Assembly: GCA_022539475.1 (NCBI GenBank)
Contig: VCMS01000218.1
Coordinates: forward strand, 61,377-125,376
Source of the DNA: Gracilaria domingensis
Taxonomy: Eukaryota; Rhodophyta; Florideophyceae; Gracilariales; Gracilariaceae
Length of the DNA stretch: 64,000 nt
Direction: 5' to 3'
Part shown: piece by piece, positions 31,596 to 41,331 of the stretch
Layout of the letters: each line of letters opens with the position of its first letter
Position numbering within the stretch: position 1 is the stretch's first letter
Notes under the pieces: generated by a model
Database searches by the model: none
Seen by the model: only the letters and a program-made list of their open reading frames with translations
What the model was told of the DNA's origin: nothing
Made by a program: the position numbers and the translations under genes

Positions 31596-33586
31596 ATGGT
31601 GCGCAACGCCAACTGGATGGCCGATCGGCTGCGCTTCTCGCCGCCGCGCCGCTTCGTGCCGGTGCGCGCCGTCAAGCTGCTGCAGCTGCCCGACGAGCTG
31701 CTGGTGCGCGTGCTTCACGCGCTCACTGGCGGCGGCGACGCGTACCGCGCCGAGCATTTGCGCGACGTGTGGAATGCCGCCACCACGTGCAGCAGGCTGT
31801 ACGCGCTGCTCACGGAGATGAGGCACGTGCTGCGCCCCGCCAGCGTGCTGCTGCAGCACGGCGTGCCGCCGCAGCTCACGGCCGCCGCGCCCGACGACGC
31901 CGTTCAAGGCGCGCTGCTCACGCTGCGCGTGGCCGCGCCGCTTGCCACCTTGCGCGCGGTGCGACTGGCGGCGATGCCACTTGCGCGGCTGCAGCCGCTG
32001 CTGCAGCGACTAGCGCCGTGCGAGCGGCTAACGGAGCTGCGCTTCGTGGACGTGGACGGCGTGACGGTGCCGAGGCAAGTCGCGCAGCGGCTCGAGACCG
32101 TCTCCATCACAGCGCCGCGCGCCCACACGTTGCGAAAGCTCACGAGCGGGCTGTCGGACACACGCTGCAGTCTGTGGAAGCTTGTCGGTGGAGACGGCCT
32201 GCGCGCTGCAGGACGATATGCACGACGGTCTCGTGCGGGTGCGCCGTCGCTGGCTGAGCTGCCCGCGAGGCTGGTGGTGGCGGTGCTTCACGCGGGGACT
32301 GGGGGGCGGCTCCGCGCCGAGGATTGCGACGGTGGAATGCCGCCCCGCGCAGGCTACGCGCTGGCTACGGAAGGGCGGGGGGGGGCTGCGCACCGCTCCG
32401 CCCACCCCCCCCCCCGCGGGGTTAGGCGCGTGCTCACGCTGGGGGCCGCGCCCCCCTTGCGCGCGGTGCACTGGCCGATCCAGATCCGCGCTAGCCCGCT
32501 GAAGACTGCCCCGTGGGTCGACGCTGTGCGGAGTTGGGCTCGACGCTGTGGAGCTGTCTGACGACCAACAGCGTGCGCGTGGACACGACGTGGAGCGACG
32601 GCGCGCTGGGCGCGTACGGCGCGCGTGGCAACCCAGATAGGGAGGTCACCACGCTGAGACGCGAGGGGCATCAAATGCGCGTGCGAAAGTACCAGCCGCT
32701 TGGCGCGCCGTGCTCCGTCTCGCAGCGAGAGTATGACGACGACGACGAAGACGGCACGTTCTTTGAGCGCGTGGAGCACATGTCGGACTGGGTGCGCCAC
32801 ATGAAAGATCGCTTCCGGACGACTGCAGTAGATCTGGAACGAGAGAATGGAAGGTTGACGGTGGTGTTGGCCGACACCTCTACCACGAAGGCCATCGTGG
32901 CCGGTGGCGCCGCGCTGGTGAAAAGGTTTGTGGACGAAAGGGTTGTGGGAAGGCGCATCGATACGCTGGTGGTATCCGTGGAGCCGTTGTGCGACGCGCG
33001 CGATGCGCAAAACGCCGCGCGTGCGGCGGCGAGAGTGGCAAGCGCCGTCGACGAGATAGGCGTGCTGGCTGTGAGCGCGGCGGTGTTCGTCGCGCTGAAG
33101 GACGTCTGGCTGCCAAAGGGCGTGCGCAGCGTGGGCATTGTGGACGAGTTTGTCACCATGGCGTTCGTGCGCGCCATTCCGGCGACTTTGGCCGCGTTGA
33201 CCAAGTCGGCGACTGAGGGCGGGACGAGGCGGGCGGTGTGGGCGCACTGTGCGTTGGTGCCCAACGACGAGGCGGATGCGTGGACATGGGGTTCGCGGAT
33301 GCTGAACGACAAGGCGGACGCCGCGAGGGGGCGCCCGTTGCTGGAGCGCGGGGAGGCGGCGGTTCGCGCCGCGGAGGTGAAGGAGCTCTGCGCCTCGAGG
33401 GGGCGCGCGTTGCTGCGGCGCGCGGAGGCGGCGTGTCGCGCCGCGGAGGTGAAGGGGCTCTGCGCGCTTGGAGTGCGGGGAGCGATTGAGCGATGGCAGA
33501 ATAGCTTCGAGAGACGTTACCAAGGCGGTCTGCGGCCACCGCGGCACCTCATCCTCGGAGAGTTCGGCGGAAACATAGATCGTTGA
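31596..33586 (+). pseudogene. F-box-like family copy 1, decayed, with an internal partial duplication
   Basis: The first 185 codons from ATG 31596 read well: an F-box (VKLLQLPDELLVRVLHAL then LRDVWNAATTCSRLYALL) followed by the LRR-like part (LRAVRLAAMPLARLQPLLQR, RFVDVDGVTVP, SITAPRAHTLRKL). At about 32.17 kb the family sequence breaks off. Some 330 nt follow in which 32245-32480 is a diverged, frame-shifted second copy of the gene's own F-box to LRR portion. G and C homopolymer runs (about 32378-32416) interrupt it. Family sequence resumes near 32530 (RVDTTWSDGALGAYGA) in another frame and runs to the usual C-terminus (VLAVSAAVFVALKDVWLPKG, GVRGAIERW). Near that end, a 40-residue stretch containing RAAEVKELC/RAAEVKGLC is itself duplicated. 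It looks inactive. Confidence 0.75.
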
Positions 33587-33813
33587 CACGTCTTTTGTGT
33601 AATAGACCGTCTGTAAGATAGATACTTTATTACCAAGTGTAGAGCTCACGAAGCACGCATGCGCTTGGCGCCTGGGATCAAGAGCTATATCGGGCGGTAC
33701 AACCGTCGGTACTGTGGTACGACGATACCCTTCGTGCCAGCTTGGTGCTCTCGAATGCGAATAGACTCTGCCACCCCCCCCCCGGCTCTGCTCTCGCGTT
33801 CTCCTTCGTCGCA

Positions 33814-35397
33814 ATGAAAGGAAACGTGCCTGCCGGTAGCGTGAGACTTCTACAGTTGCCCGAAGACGTCCTACTGCGCGTCCTACGCGCGCTAGCGCGA
33901 GATGGCGGCACAATAGGTCGAGACAACCTCCGTGATCTTTGGAATGTGGCGACCACTTGTAGCAGATTGTACGCCCTGACAGTGAGGATGATGCAGAATC
34001 TTTGTACGACGAGCATGCTGTTGGACGAAGGCGTGCTGCGGAACGTGGTGTCCAGGGTGCCCAATGACGTTGTACAAGGAACGCTGCTTTCGCTGCGCAG
34101 CAAGCGCGGCGGCTCGCAGTGCGCTGCGTTGCGCGTGGTGCGACTGAGCGCGATGGCACCCGTCGAGCTCCAGGCCGCTTTGAATCGGTTGAGCGGGTGC
34201 TCGTCGCTAAGGGAGCTGTGCTTCGTGGACGCAGGAGGAGGAGTGAGATTACCTGACGATGTGGCACGTCTGATAACCACGCTGTCGATAACGTCGCCGC
34301 GCGCCTGCACTTTGAAGGCGCTGCACAAGGCGCGGTGTGCACCGAAGATACTTCGACTTTGCTGTGTAAGCGACGACGTGGTGTTTACGTTGCAAGACGT
34401 GTGGGTTGAACTGACTCACAAGAGCGTAGCCATTGACGTGACGTGGTCCGGGAGCTTGGTGCCTTCGTATGAATATGACAAAGTGTGTTTTCTTCCAGAA
34501 AGGAGGAACGTTGATCTTGAAAGGGTGCAGCTCGATAGCCAACATCGCAGAGTGCCCTTGGGCCCACAATATTCAACGAGCTTTCGCTATACAGACGATG
34601 ACGGTGCGATCGAAGGACCGCTAGGGTGGAAGCCCGTGGAGATGTGCCAGTGGTGTGATTCGTCTTCCGAGCGAGAACAGCTTCGGCTCGATATGACGGA
34701 GGAGGAAGGGTTGCTGACGGTGGTACTGGCTCATCGGCTTATCGCAGAGGATTTGCGAGAAAATGACGACGACTTAATGAAGATGTTTGTGCGCGACATG
34801 GTGATGGAGTTTCCAATAAAGAGAAGGAAATGGAATAGGGAAGACGAAGAGCAGAATATCCTGTATAGCCACGATGTGGTGGGAGGAGGCTGTGGGCGTG
34901 TTGACAAGCTGCAGATCATCGTGCCGTTGTATTGCCGCCACATGGAACTGTTGGCTGCCGAAGCAGCGGCACTGCTTGCGGCAAAGGTTGCAGCAGCCGG
35001 CGTGCACGAGCTGGTAGTAAGCACGGTAGTATTTATGGAATTGGTAGACGTCGTGCTGCCCGGAACATTGAGAAGCATAGGGATAGTGGATGTATTCACA
35101 GACACCACGTTCTTGGACGCGCTTCCAGCGATGCTAGAGAAGCTTGTAAACGGATCGGCGGCATCCGGAGTGCGGCGTTCGGTTTGGATGGAGTGCATGC
35201 GACTGCGTGACGACGGGGGGGCGTTGAGAACAGAGGCGGTGCTGAAGCGCGCTGAAGAGGCATGTCGGCGCGCAGAGATGAAGGGACTGTGTGCGGCGGG
35301 CGTTCGCGGTGTCATCGAGCATTGGATGCGCGAGAGAGAAAGCTCGAACGTTTATCATCGCATTCGCGTGGTAGATGGTATTATCCCAGACCCATAG
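33814..35397 (+). CDS. F-box-like family copy 2, intact
   Basis: 527 residues from ATG 33814 (MKGNVPAGSVRLLQLPEDVL). Three parts are seen. The first is an N-terminal F-box (residues about 10-55), with the hallmark LP, hydrophobic LLRVLRAL and final LWNVATTCSRLYAL. F-box proteins use this to dock on Skp1 in SCF ubiquitin ligases. The second is an LRR-like segment (about 90-200: ALRVVRLSAMAPVELQAALN, CFVDAGGGVRLPDDV, SITSPRACTLKAL). The third is a family-specific C-terminal half: VTWSGSLVPSYEYD, acidic LDMTEEEGLLTVVL, HELVVSTVVFMELVDVVLPG, and the tail GVRGVIEHWMRER. The copies at 41.3, 44.0 and 50.6 kb share this layout. A run of 10 C lies 30 nt before the ATG. The C-terminal half presumably binds targets, but its fold is unknown to me. 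Confidence 0.75.
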   Translation: MKGNVPAGSVRLLQLPEDVLLRVLRALARDGGTIGRDNLRDLWNVATTCSRLYALTVRMMQNLCTTSMLLDEGVLRNVVSRVPNDVVQGTLLSLRSKRGGSQCAALRVVRLSAMAPVELQAALNRLSGCSSLRELCFVDAGGGVRLPDDVARLITTLSITSPRACTLKALHKARCAPKILRLCCVSDDVVFTLQDVWVELTHKSVAIDVTWSGSLVPSYEYDKVCFLPERRNVDLERVQLDSQHRRVPLGPQYSTSFRYTDDDGAIEGPLGWKPVEMCQWCDSSSEREQLRLDMTEEEGLLTVVLAHRLIAEDLRENDDDLMKMFVRDMVMEFPIKRRKWNREDEEQNILYSHDVVGGGCGRVDKLQIIVPLYCRHMELLAAEAAALLAAKVAAAGVHELVVSTVVFMELVDVVLPGTLRSIGIVDVFTDTTFLDALPAMLEKLVNGSAASGVRRSVWMECMRLRDDGGALRTEAVLKRAEEACRRAEMKGLCAAGVRGVIEHWMRERESSNVYHRIRVVDGIIPDP

Positions 35398-36769
35398 CGG
35401 TCCGACTACGCGGCAATTGAGAGCCAGTGCTTTACTTACTATAACTGTTAATGAGTCCGTCCCTCGCTGTGAGCGCTATCCATGTAAAAGGTTCCCGTCG
35501 TACACGATACCAAATCCGTACCCTACCTTGTGCACCACAGCCTGCGCCCGCAGCACGGTCTAGTGCGTTTCGGCCTCTACTTCGCTTGCATCCAGGTCAA
35601 TGACTTAACCTCGTGTGATCTGGTCCTGCAGCTACGGGGATCGAATTACTGGGCAATCAAGTCCTGCCCCCACTTCGTGGAATCATTTGTACGGAGGAGA
35701 TAAGCCTAGAACGATCATCGAATTGAACAGAGTGCTCAATACCGGCGGAAGCATCCCTCACATCAAGCGCAGCGTTGCACTACAGAGTTCTATGTTTGTT
35801 GGCCCTCTTAGTGAGAGAGAGTTTCTTTCAGAAACGCTCCCCAGATAGTTCTAGTTGAACTAGGGTGCGCATAAATGAGACAGAGAGAAAGAGAATTCTA
35901 TGCTTTCAGCGTTTTAACTTGGAGCTTTCTTCTCAAGATGGATCTTATCGAACTGTACGTAGTTCACCCTTCGTCAAACGTCTCGTCCTCCAGGCGCGAT
36001 TATGCTATAAAGATAAATAAGGAGAAGAACGAACTGTCCATGATGCCGATACTGTGGATTGAGAGCTGCATCACTGCGACAAGTCGAAGACCCGACCAAA
36101 CTAACTTTTACAGTGCTTGTGGCGTTTGTACTCTTTCCTTTCCTGTCAGATCGTTTCAATATAGATTGGGAGCAGGGAAACTACACATTCGTTTACTTCA
36201 CCCTGTCCATCCCTGCAAGAACCCAACGCTATCACAGCCTTCAACTACATCTCCGTCCCCCCTTCTTCGCATTCTCTCCATAATCATGGCACAGAAACAA
36301 GGCGATTTCGAATATGTGGAATGGACTGAAGGTTCTATCTCTTTCTTCCCTTCTTCCTTTTTCTTGACGACGGATATGGAATACAAAGGAGACGACTGTC
36401 GTGACATGCGTTTCTATCCTCTCCAATCTCTCTCTCTCTCTCATTTCGGTGTACGCTGTGTACCCCCGTACTCTTAACATTGCGCGTTTTCGAGAGTTCC
36501 GTATCGGAACTTCTGACGTGACTCACACCCGAGGGGTTTCGAATTGACGTCACCCCTCTGCAGATTTGCAGAATCACCCGTTCTCTCTGTACCTCGCTAT
36601 GATTGAGTGTCAGTTTCGTATTCTTCCTGCCGTCTTTTGCAGTGAGTAATTTCAATGAACACTCAGGCTTATGATAGAACAAATGCATGGCAGTACGTGA
36701 CTCGAATTGCAATCCTCTTCGAGAGTGTACACCGCCTCGGTCGCTTGCATTCGGAGAGCGCAGCATCAG
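35398..36769. other. Intergenic; no gene supported
   Basis: A frame of 200 codons (35875-36477, plus) contains MAQKQGDFEYVEWTEGSISF but has no recognisable domain and is interrupted by low-complexity TC repeats (36424-36440). I do not call it a gene. Confidence 0.35.
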
Positions 36770-36777
36770 TATAAATA
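36770..36777 (+). promoter_or_regulatory. TATA box of a probable non-coding transcript
   Basis: TATAAATA preceded by CAG, followed 25-35 nt later by a pyrimidine-rich start region. There is no substantial coding frame downstream, but two copies of a structured 180-nt repeat lie at 37.0 and 37.4 kb. Confidence 0.5.
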
Positions 36778-37027
36778 CTGCCGGCACCGTCTGATTCTCT
36801 GCTCTTGCGGATTCCCTCTCATCTCACTCGCCACACGTTTTTCTCCAACTAACTTCTTTCTATACTGCATGTACGTATTTCACCACCTCAACTGATTTCA
36901 TTCATGCTCGCGTTTTCTTGCGTATCAACTAACAATTTGTTGTCTGTTTCATTGGATGTTCAGGCCTACTTTATTTTGTTTGTTATCTTCAGGTCGACAG
37001 GGTTTGGAAAATGGGGTATATTCTCGT

Positions 37028-37579
37028 GTCGCTGGACGGATATGGTGCTCCAGGGGCGTTCCCTCTCGAACCGGTGCTCCAGTATAGTGGGCCTGTCGGA
37101 ACATACGGGTTCGGGATACGACAGGAGTCCGCCTGATGGCCTGAGGGGGGCGTCCCGTCCGCCGTTTTTCGGTTGGATCGACTTTATAAGGCTGTCAGTA
37201 GCGGCTAGGACTACTTTTTATCGTTTAACTTTTCCTTCTTGTGCATGTAAGTACTTTCTCCTCATTGTTTCTGCTGTTTCTTCTGTTGTTCCATGGACTA
37301 ACTGTTTCTTTCTTATGTAATTTCTTGTACGAAGTCTTCTCTTCTATTTTCTAACAGGTTTTTATCAGTGGTTATAGCGTTGGTTCAATCGAAATGTCGC
37401 TGGACGGATATGGTGCTCCAGGGGGCGTTCCCTCTCGAATCGGTGCTCTAGTGTAGTGGGCCTGTCGGATATACGGGTTTGGGATACGACAGGGTCCGCC
37501 TGACGGCCTGAGGGGGGCGTCCCGTCCGCCGTTTACCGTGGTGGATCGACTTCGATAAGGCTGTCAGTAGCGGGCTGGC
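37028..37579 (+). repeat. Two direct copies of a 180-nt structured, GC-rich repeat
   Basis: Copy A is 37028-37210 and copy B is 37396-37579, both starting GTCGCTGGACGGATATGGTG and ending near GGCTGTCAGTAGCGG. They are separated by 185 nt of pyrimidine-rich AT-richer DNA. Conservation is high, with a few substitutions and 1-2 nt indels. Each copy can form stems, for example CCTGTCG with CGACAGG around a short loop and GGGGCGTCCC-type palindromes. There is no coding frame. The contrast between conserved structured units and U-rich spacers suggests RNA genes, possibly intron-borne or processed from one TATA-led transcript, rather than a coding gene. A SINE pair is the alternative. Confidence 0.6.
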
Positions 37580-37924
37580 TATCTTCAACTTATTATGTGA
37601 TACTTTTTCTCTTCACACAATAAACTATACACTTCTATGTGTCTTCTTTACAACTCTGTCTTCCTGTCCTTTGCTTTCCATCCTCGTCGTTTTGATACGT
37701 TCGAACTATTTGATAGTAGCAACTGGGGCGTGGTCCCAGAAACCGTAGGAACGTTACGAACATGGGGTTGCGACATGAAAGTGAAAGGCGAGCATGGGAC
37801 GGCCTTATTTTTACGCTGAAGGAAAGCATTCATAGCTGGGGGAGAGAACAATTAGCTCGTGAAACGACGAGCACATCCTTTCTTCTTCTTTATGAGGACG
37901 ATAGCCCCCTTTTAGAGGTGTAAA
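37580..37924. other. Spacer; no gene recognised
   Basis: AT-rich DNA between the structured repeats and the LINE 3' end. Nothing is recognised. Confidence 0.4.
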
Positions 37925-38620
37925 ATTGAAACTATCTACTAGTACTTTCCTCTCGCAAAGAAGTCCAAGAACTGATGACGGTATTCTCTCAAAAAGGCAA
38001 ATCGAATTCGCGTCCTTATGCTGAAACTGGAACTAAAGTCTTCTGGATGCGTTGGTCAAAGGACACCGAAAAACAATATGCTGTGCACTCTTCTCAACCT
38101 TTCCGCCATAGTCGCCTCTAAATGTCTTCTTTTGTATATGAGCAGGCCTGAGGAAGATGATCTGTGTGGAATTGTGCTGATAATACTTCTGATCTCCTTG
38201 CTCTCGGTGGATCTTGAATGAACTCTAGAACGGCTGACAAAAGCCGCTTTGCCCTTGAAACGACCTCAAGGATTCCTTTAACATCCAGCATATCAATTTC
38301 TACTTTCCATTGAAGCTCTAGTGGTAGTCCGCTTTTCGCAAGGGCATCTACATGATCACTTTGCTTTATCCGACGGGGGCATGGAATCCAACACACAAAC
38401 ACCGTACAATGCTCTTTTAGACCTTGCAGAACTGTCGCTAACCTTTTGCAAACGCCGTGGCTGTCGCCGCAAATTGCCTTGAGGAGCCAGTACGATGACG
38501 TAGGGGTCATGAATACGCGGAAAACGCCGTGAATTCTTCCGGAATCTGGAGTATAGCTGCGGTTATATGAGCGATTTCGCTACCAGCAACGTGGGTTGGC
38601 AATCGTGCAAGTCTTCTCTG
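37925..38620 (-). mobile_element. LINE remnant, 3' part with RNase H (I/Ingi-like)
   Basis: The minus strand encodes a diverged copy of the element at 62.3-63.95 kb. Shared landmarks are SEIAHITAAILQIPEEF (RNase H, compare AEIASMTPALLHIREGF), CTVFVCWIPCPRRIKQSDHV followed by DALAKSGLPLE, and MLDVKGILEVVSRAKRLLSA. Frames shift and stops interrupt, for example after the EEFTAFSAYS segment. The 3' ends of both copies share AACTATCTAC..., which marks the element terminus at about 37925. Similarity upstream of about 38.6 kb is not clear, so this is a 5'-truncated old insertion, as usual for LINEs. Confidence 0.75.
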
Positions 38621-39293
38621 TTGGATACACTTCTAAGCATCGTGACACTCTCACATTTGTCTGGTCTTTGATGATGGTCTCCTAATGGAGTGCTGACTGC
38701 TAGCTCGCAGAGAGATAGGACGCGTGGAAGCGGGGCGTAGGTAAGGTATGTCAGGAATGCATGAGGCAAGTGTTCTGGGGGATGCGCCAGTCGTCTGTTA
38801 AGTAGGCCGGATGCTCCAGTGGAGGTGCCGAATCCCGATATGCATCGGAGCACAATCGGTATGGTACGTAAGTCCCATTGCCAGCCGTGCGCTGATCGCC
38901 ATCAGTTGAGGTACGCGTGATACGAGTAGGGTTGCAAGACTCCCGGGTCGAGCGTATGCTCTGGACAAGACGCCTCTCACTTTTTGTTCTTCAGACATTG
39001 GCAAGTTGACAGGAAAACACAGCGCACTCCACGTCCATTATGTCTAGTACGCTGAGTCGCGGTTGGGCACCATAATGCCGGGCATTTCAGAGCTGGGCAT
39101 CAGCACACGGTCCTGGATTCCTGAGGCCCTGAGGATTTAGGTATGATGGCGATGACTTGAGCCGACGGGTGGGCAATGAAAGCAGAGTTGGTACAGAAGT
39201 TCTGCACCAGAAATTGAACCTGGAATCCAGTCAGTGGGGTCATGAATCGTGATAATCATAGTGTAAAAACTGCCATGGTGGGCCACCTTTATC
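38621..39293. other. Region between LINE remnant and 5S rRNA
   Basis: No gene is recognised. It may contain older LINE sequence. A minus-strand CCAGGTTCAATTTCTGG at about 39210-39226 forms a perfect 5-bp T-arm-like stem, but no tRNA can be built around it. Confidence 0.35.
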
Positions 39294-39413
39294 ACATTCG
39301 GCCATATCAAGCTGACATGCGCCGCATCCCATCCCGAACTGCGAAGCTAAGTCACTTCGAGCTGGGCTAGTACTGACATGAGGGATCGGTCTGGAATCCC
39401 CGGTGCCGAATGT
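39294..39413 (+). rRNA. 5S ribosomal RNA
   Basis: About 120 nt with the universal 5S core: GCGCCGCATCCCATCCCGAAC, then TGCGAAGCTAAGTCACTTCGAG, then GGGCTAGTACTGACATGAGG and TCTGGAATCCCCGGTGCCGA. The 5' end CATTCGGC pairs with the 3' end GCCGAATG to form helix I. The internal pol III control region (box A AAGCTAAGTCACT, and the box C region near GGATCGGTCTGGAATCC) is present, and a T-run (TTTTGTTTTCTT) directly follows as terminator. It is a single copy in this window, lying inside the F-box array. Confidence 0.9.
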
Positions 39414-40077
39414 TTTGTTTTCTTCTACAAAGTCTATTCAACTCTGAAAGCAAATCCTCTTCGTTCTCCGTCCTTTGGACTCTGCACTCTTTTCCCTCTA
39501 TCGAGGTACACACTCACTTCATTATAGCAAACTGTCACAACATTTCACCATACGTGCAAATACGGTTCCTCGACCTACAACCGTGCCGCACAATACCGTC
39601 ATAGACAGGCTCTCGTCCATAAACCATGTGCTGGATACAAGCACGTGCCACAACCCCAGACTGCCCTCAGTTCACACTGCACATATGACATGTCGCTTTT
39701 TGTCATTGGTGCTTCGATCATCCAGGAGCGGAGCTTAAGACCGTTCTGACAAGCAAACATTTCGCTCCCACTCCAAGTCATCTTTCCCATCTACCCAGCG
39801 CCATCCTCTCTAAGAAATGGGACGGACGCGTGCTTGCAGGAATGTAGTGACATTAGAGAGCTCGAGCACTTGTTCTGAATAGACTCAGCTTTGCAGTTCA
39901 GCATGTCAAAATTAGCACAGGCCAAGAGTGGGGAAAAGGAGAACTGGCGTGGGATAAGCACAACATGGTTTTCTTGAATAACAAATGCTCATCAGCAGCC
40001 CACATTCTGCACAAAGACGATGACGTCTGCCGCAAACGTACTCGAAGAGAAATAACTTTTAAAAGGACGCAGTTCAG
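39414..40077. other. Intergenic; no gene recognised
   Basis: Apart from the 5S terminator region, nothing is recognised on either strand. Confidence 0.4.
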
Positions 40078-40290
40078 ATGACAGACGAGGCAGCGGCGTT
40101 GGGAAAGCCGTGTTCGGCGTGGATGCAGACTATGCGTCTGCGCGACGATAGTGATGCGCGGAAAACGAGGCGGCTGCTGAAGCGGGCGGAAGCGGCTTGT
40201 CGGCCCGCAGAGGTAGGCGGACTGTGCGCCACGGGCGAGCGCGGCGTTATCGAGCAATGGATGGGTGAGAGAAGAAACGCCCACGTTTGA
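40078..40290 (+). pseudogene. F-box-like family, isolated C-terminal fragment
   Basis: Encodes only the family tail: WMQTMRLRDDSDARKTRRLL followed by KRAEAACRPAEVGGLC, ATGERGVIEQWMGERRNAHV. It matches the last 65 residues of the intact copies. No F-box or LRR part precedes it. Confidence 0.75.
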
Positions 40291-40724
40291 GATTTGGACG
40301 CATCAAAATGACTACTTTGACGAGGATCATCACCATGACCGTGGTCACAAGGAAAGCAACCATCTCAAACGTTGTAGAAAGAGATCTTGAGGTCGATGAG
40401 CTCGACGCGAAAATAAGGTACCAACCGCAGATACAGGCGGCTGCGCAATGCGCAGTGCCCATGCCGGGAGTGTGAGGCGATCACAGGTCCGAGAATGGAC
40501 AAGAGCCATGTGGCACTGTGGCACTAGGCCACCGCCGTGGAACTTGCCTTGTGCCACGGAGCATCATGTGTCTGCTCCATGCCATGTGCCGTTGCGCGAG
40601 GTGCAATCTCACTCAACACTTCATCGAGACTGCGCACGCTGCGCAGCGAGCTACCTCATGAATTGCAACCACAACTGCACATCATTAGTCTACGGAGTCG
40701 CTTGAGTCTCGTGATGAGCGCGGG
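40291..40724. other. Spacer between family fragments
   Basis: No gene is recognised. Given its position it is probably decayed family DNA. Confidence 0.3.
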
Positions 40725-41159
40725 GTGGTGATGGAGGTTCACGAGGTGTTCTTCACGAAATATGTGCTCCTCAGAAACTGGGTAACTGCTTGGACGAAGG
40801 TAGTTGAAGCGGCCGTGTTCACCGCGCTGAAGGACGCCTTGCTGCCAAACGTCGTGCCTCGCATAGGGCTGATGGATGACTTCTTGGTCGAAAGCGTTTG
40901 TAGGGGGGGCTCTTTGGCGGCTTTGAACATATCGTTGGCGAGGGGTGACACCAGGGGGACTGTGTGCATACATGCACGAAGGTGCGCGATGTGGGAGACG
41001 CTTCAAGGACGCGTGCGCTGGTACGACGAAGCGCAGAGTCTGCCCCGCGGAGAATGCAAATCGGGCGGCGAGGACAGAATTGGAGGGCATTTGCTGGATT
41101 GTGGTTTGCATCATTACTGCAACTTACGTGGAGATCGAGATTTGCTTCTGGAGCGGTGA
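40725..41159 (+). pseudogene. F-box-like family, second C-terminal fragment
   Basis: VVEAAVFTALKDALLPNVVP and RIGLMDDFLVESVCRGGSLA correspond to the family segment VSTLVFMELADVALP..VRCVGIVDDF...ALPAALE. The sequence then degrades. This is a remnant just upstream of the intact copy at 41.3 kb. Confidence 0.65.
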
Positions 41160-41331
41160 CACGCAATGCATGTGGCCAGCGCTCTTTGCTGTGTTCGGCC
41201 GTCGCTGAGGCTTTCTCTCACGCAAGGCTCTCTATGTGCAAATCGCTTTGCGCGGGAAAGACCCAGTGCTCCAAGCACCCCGAGGTGTCATAGATTGTGG
41301 TGCTCGCGACTTTCCCGCCCGCTCGCTCGCA

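Noticed and set aside
32028-34342. Long minus-strand frames across F-box copies 1 and 2
   Set aside because: Antisense shadows in GC-rich DNA; the sense frames carry the family signature.
35875-36477. 200-codon plus-strand frame
   Set aside because: Includes a TC microsatellite and mixed composition; no homology recognised.
39200-39293. Possible minus-strand tRNA upstream of the 5S gene
   Set aside because: A T-arm-like hairpin is present, but no D arm, anticodon arm or acceptor stem is.
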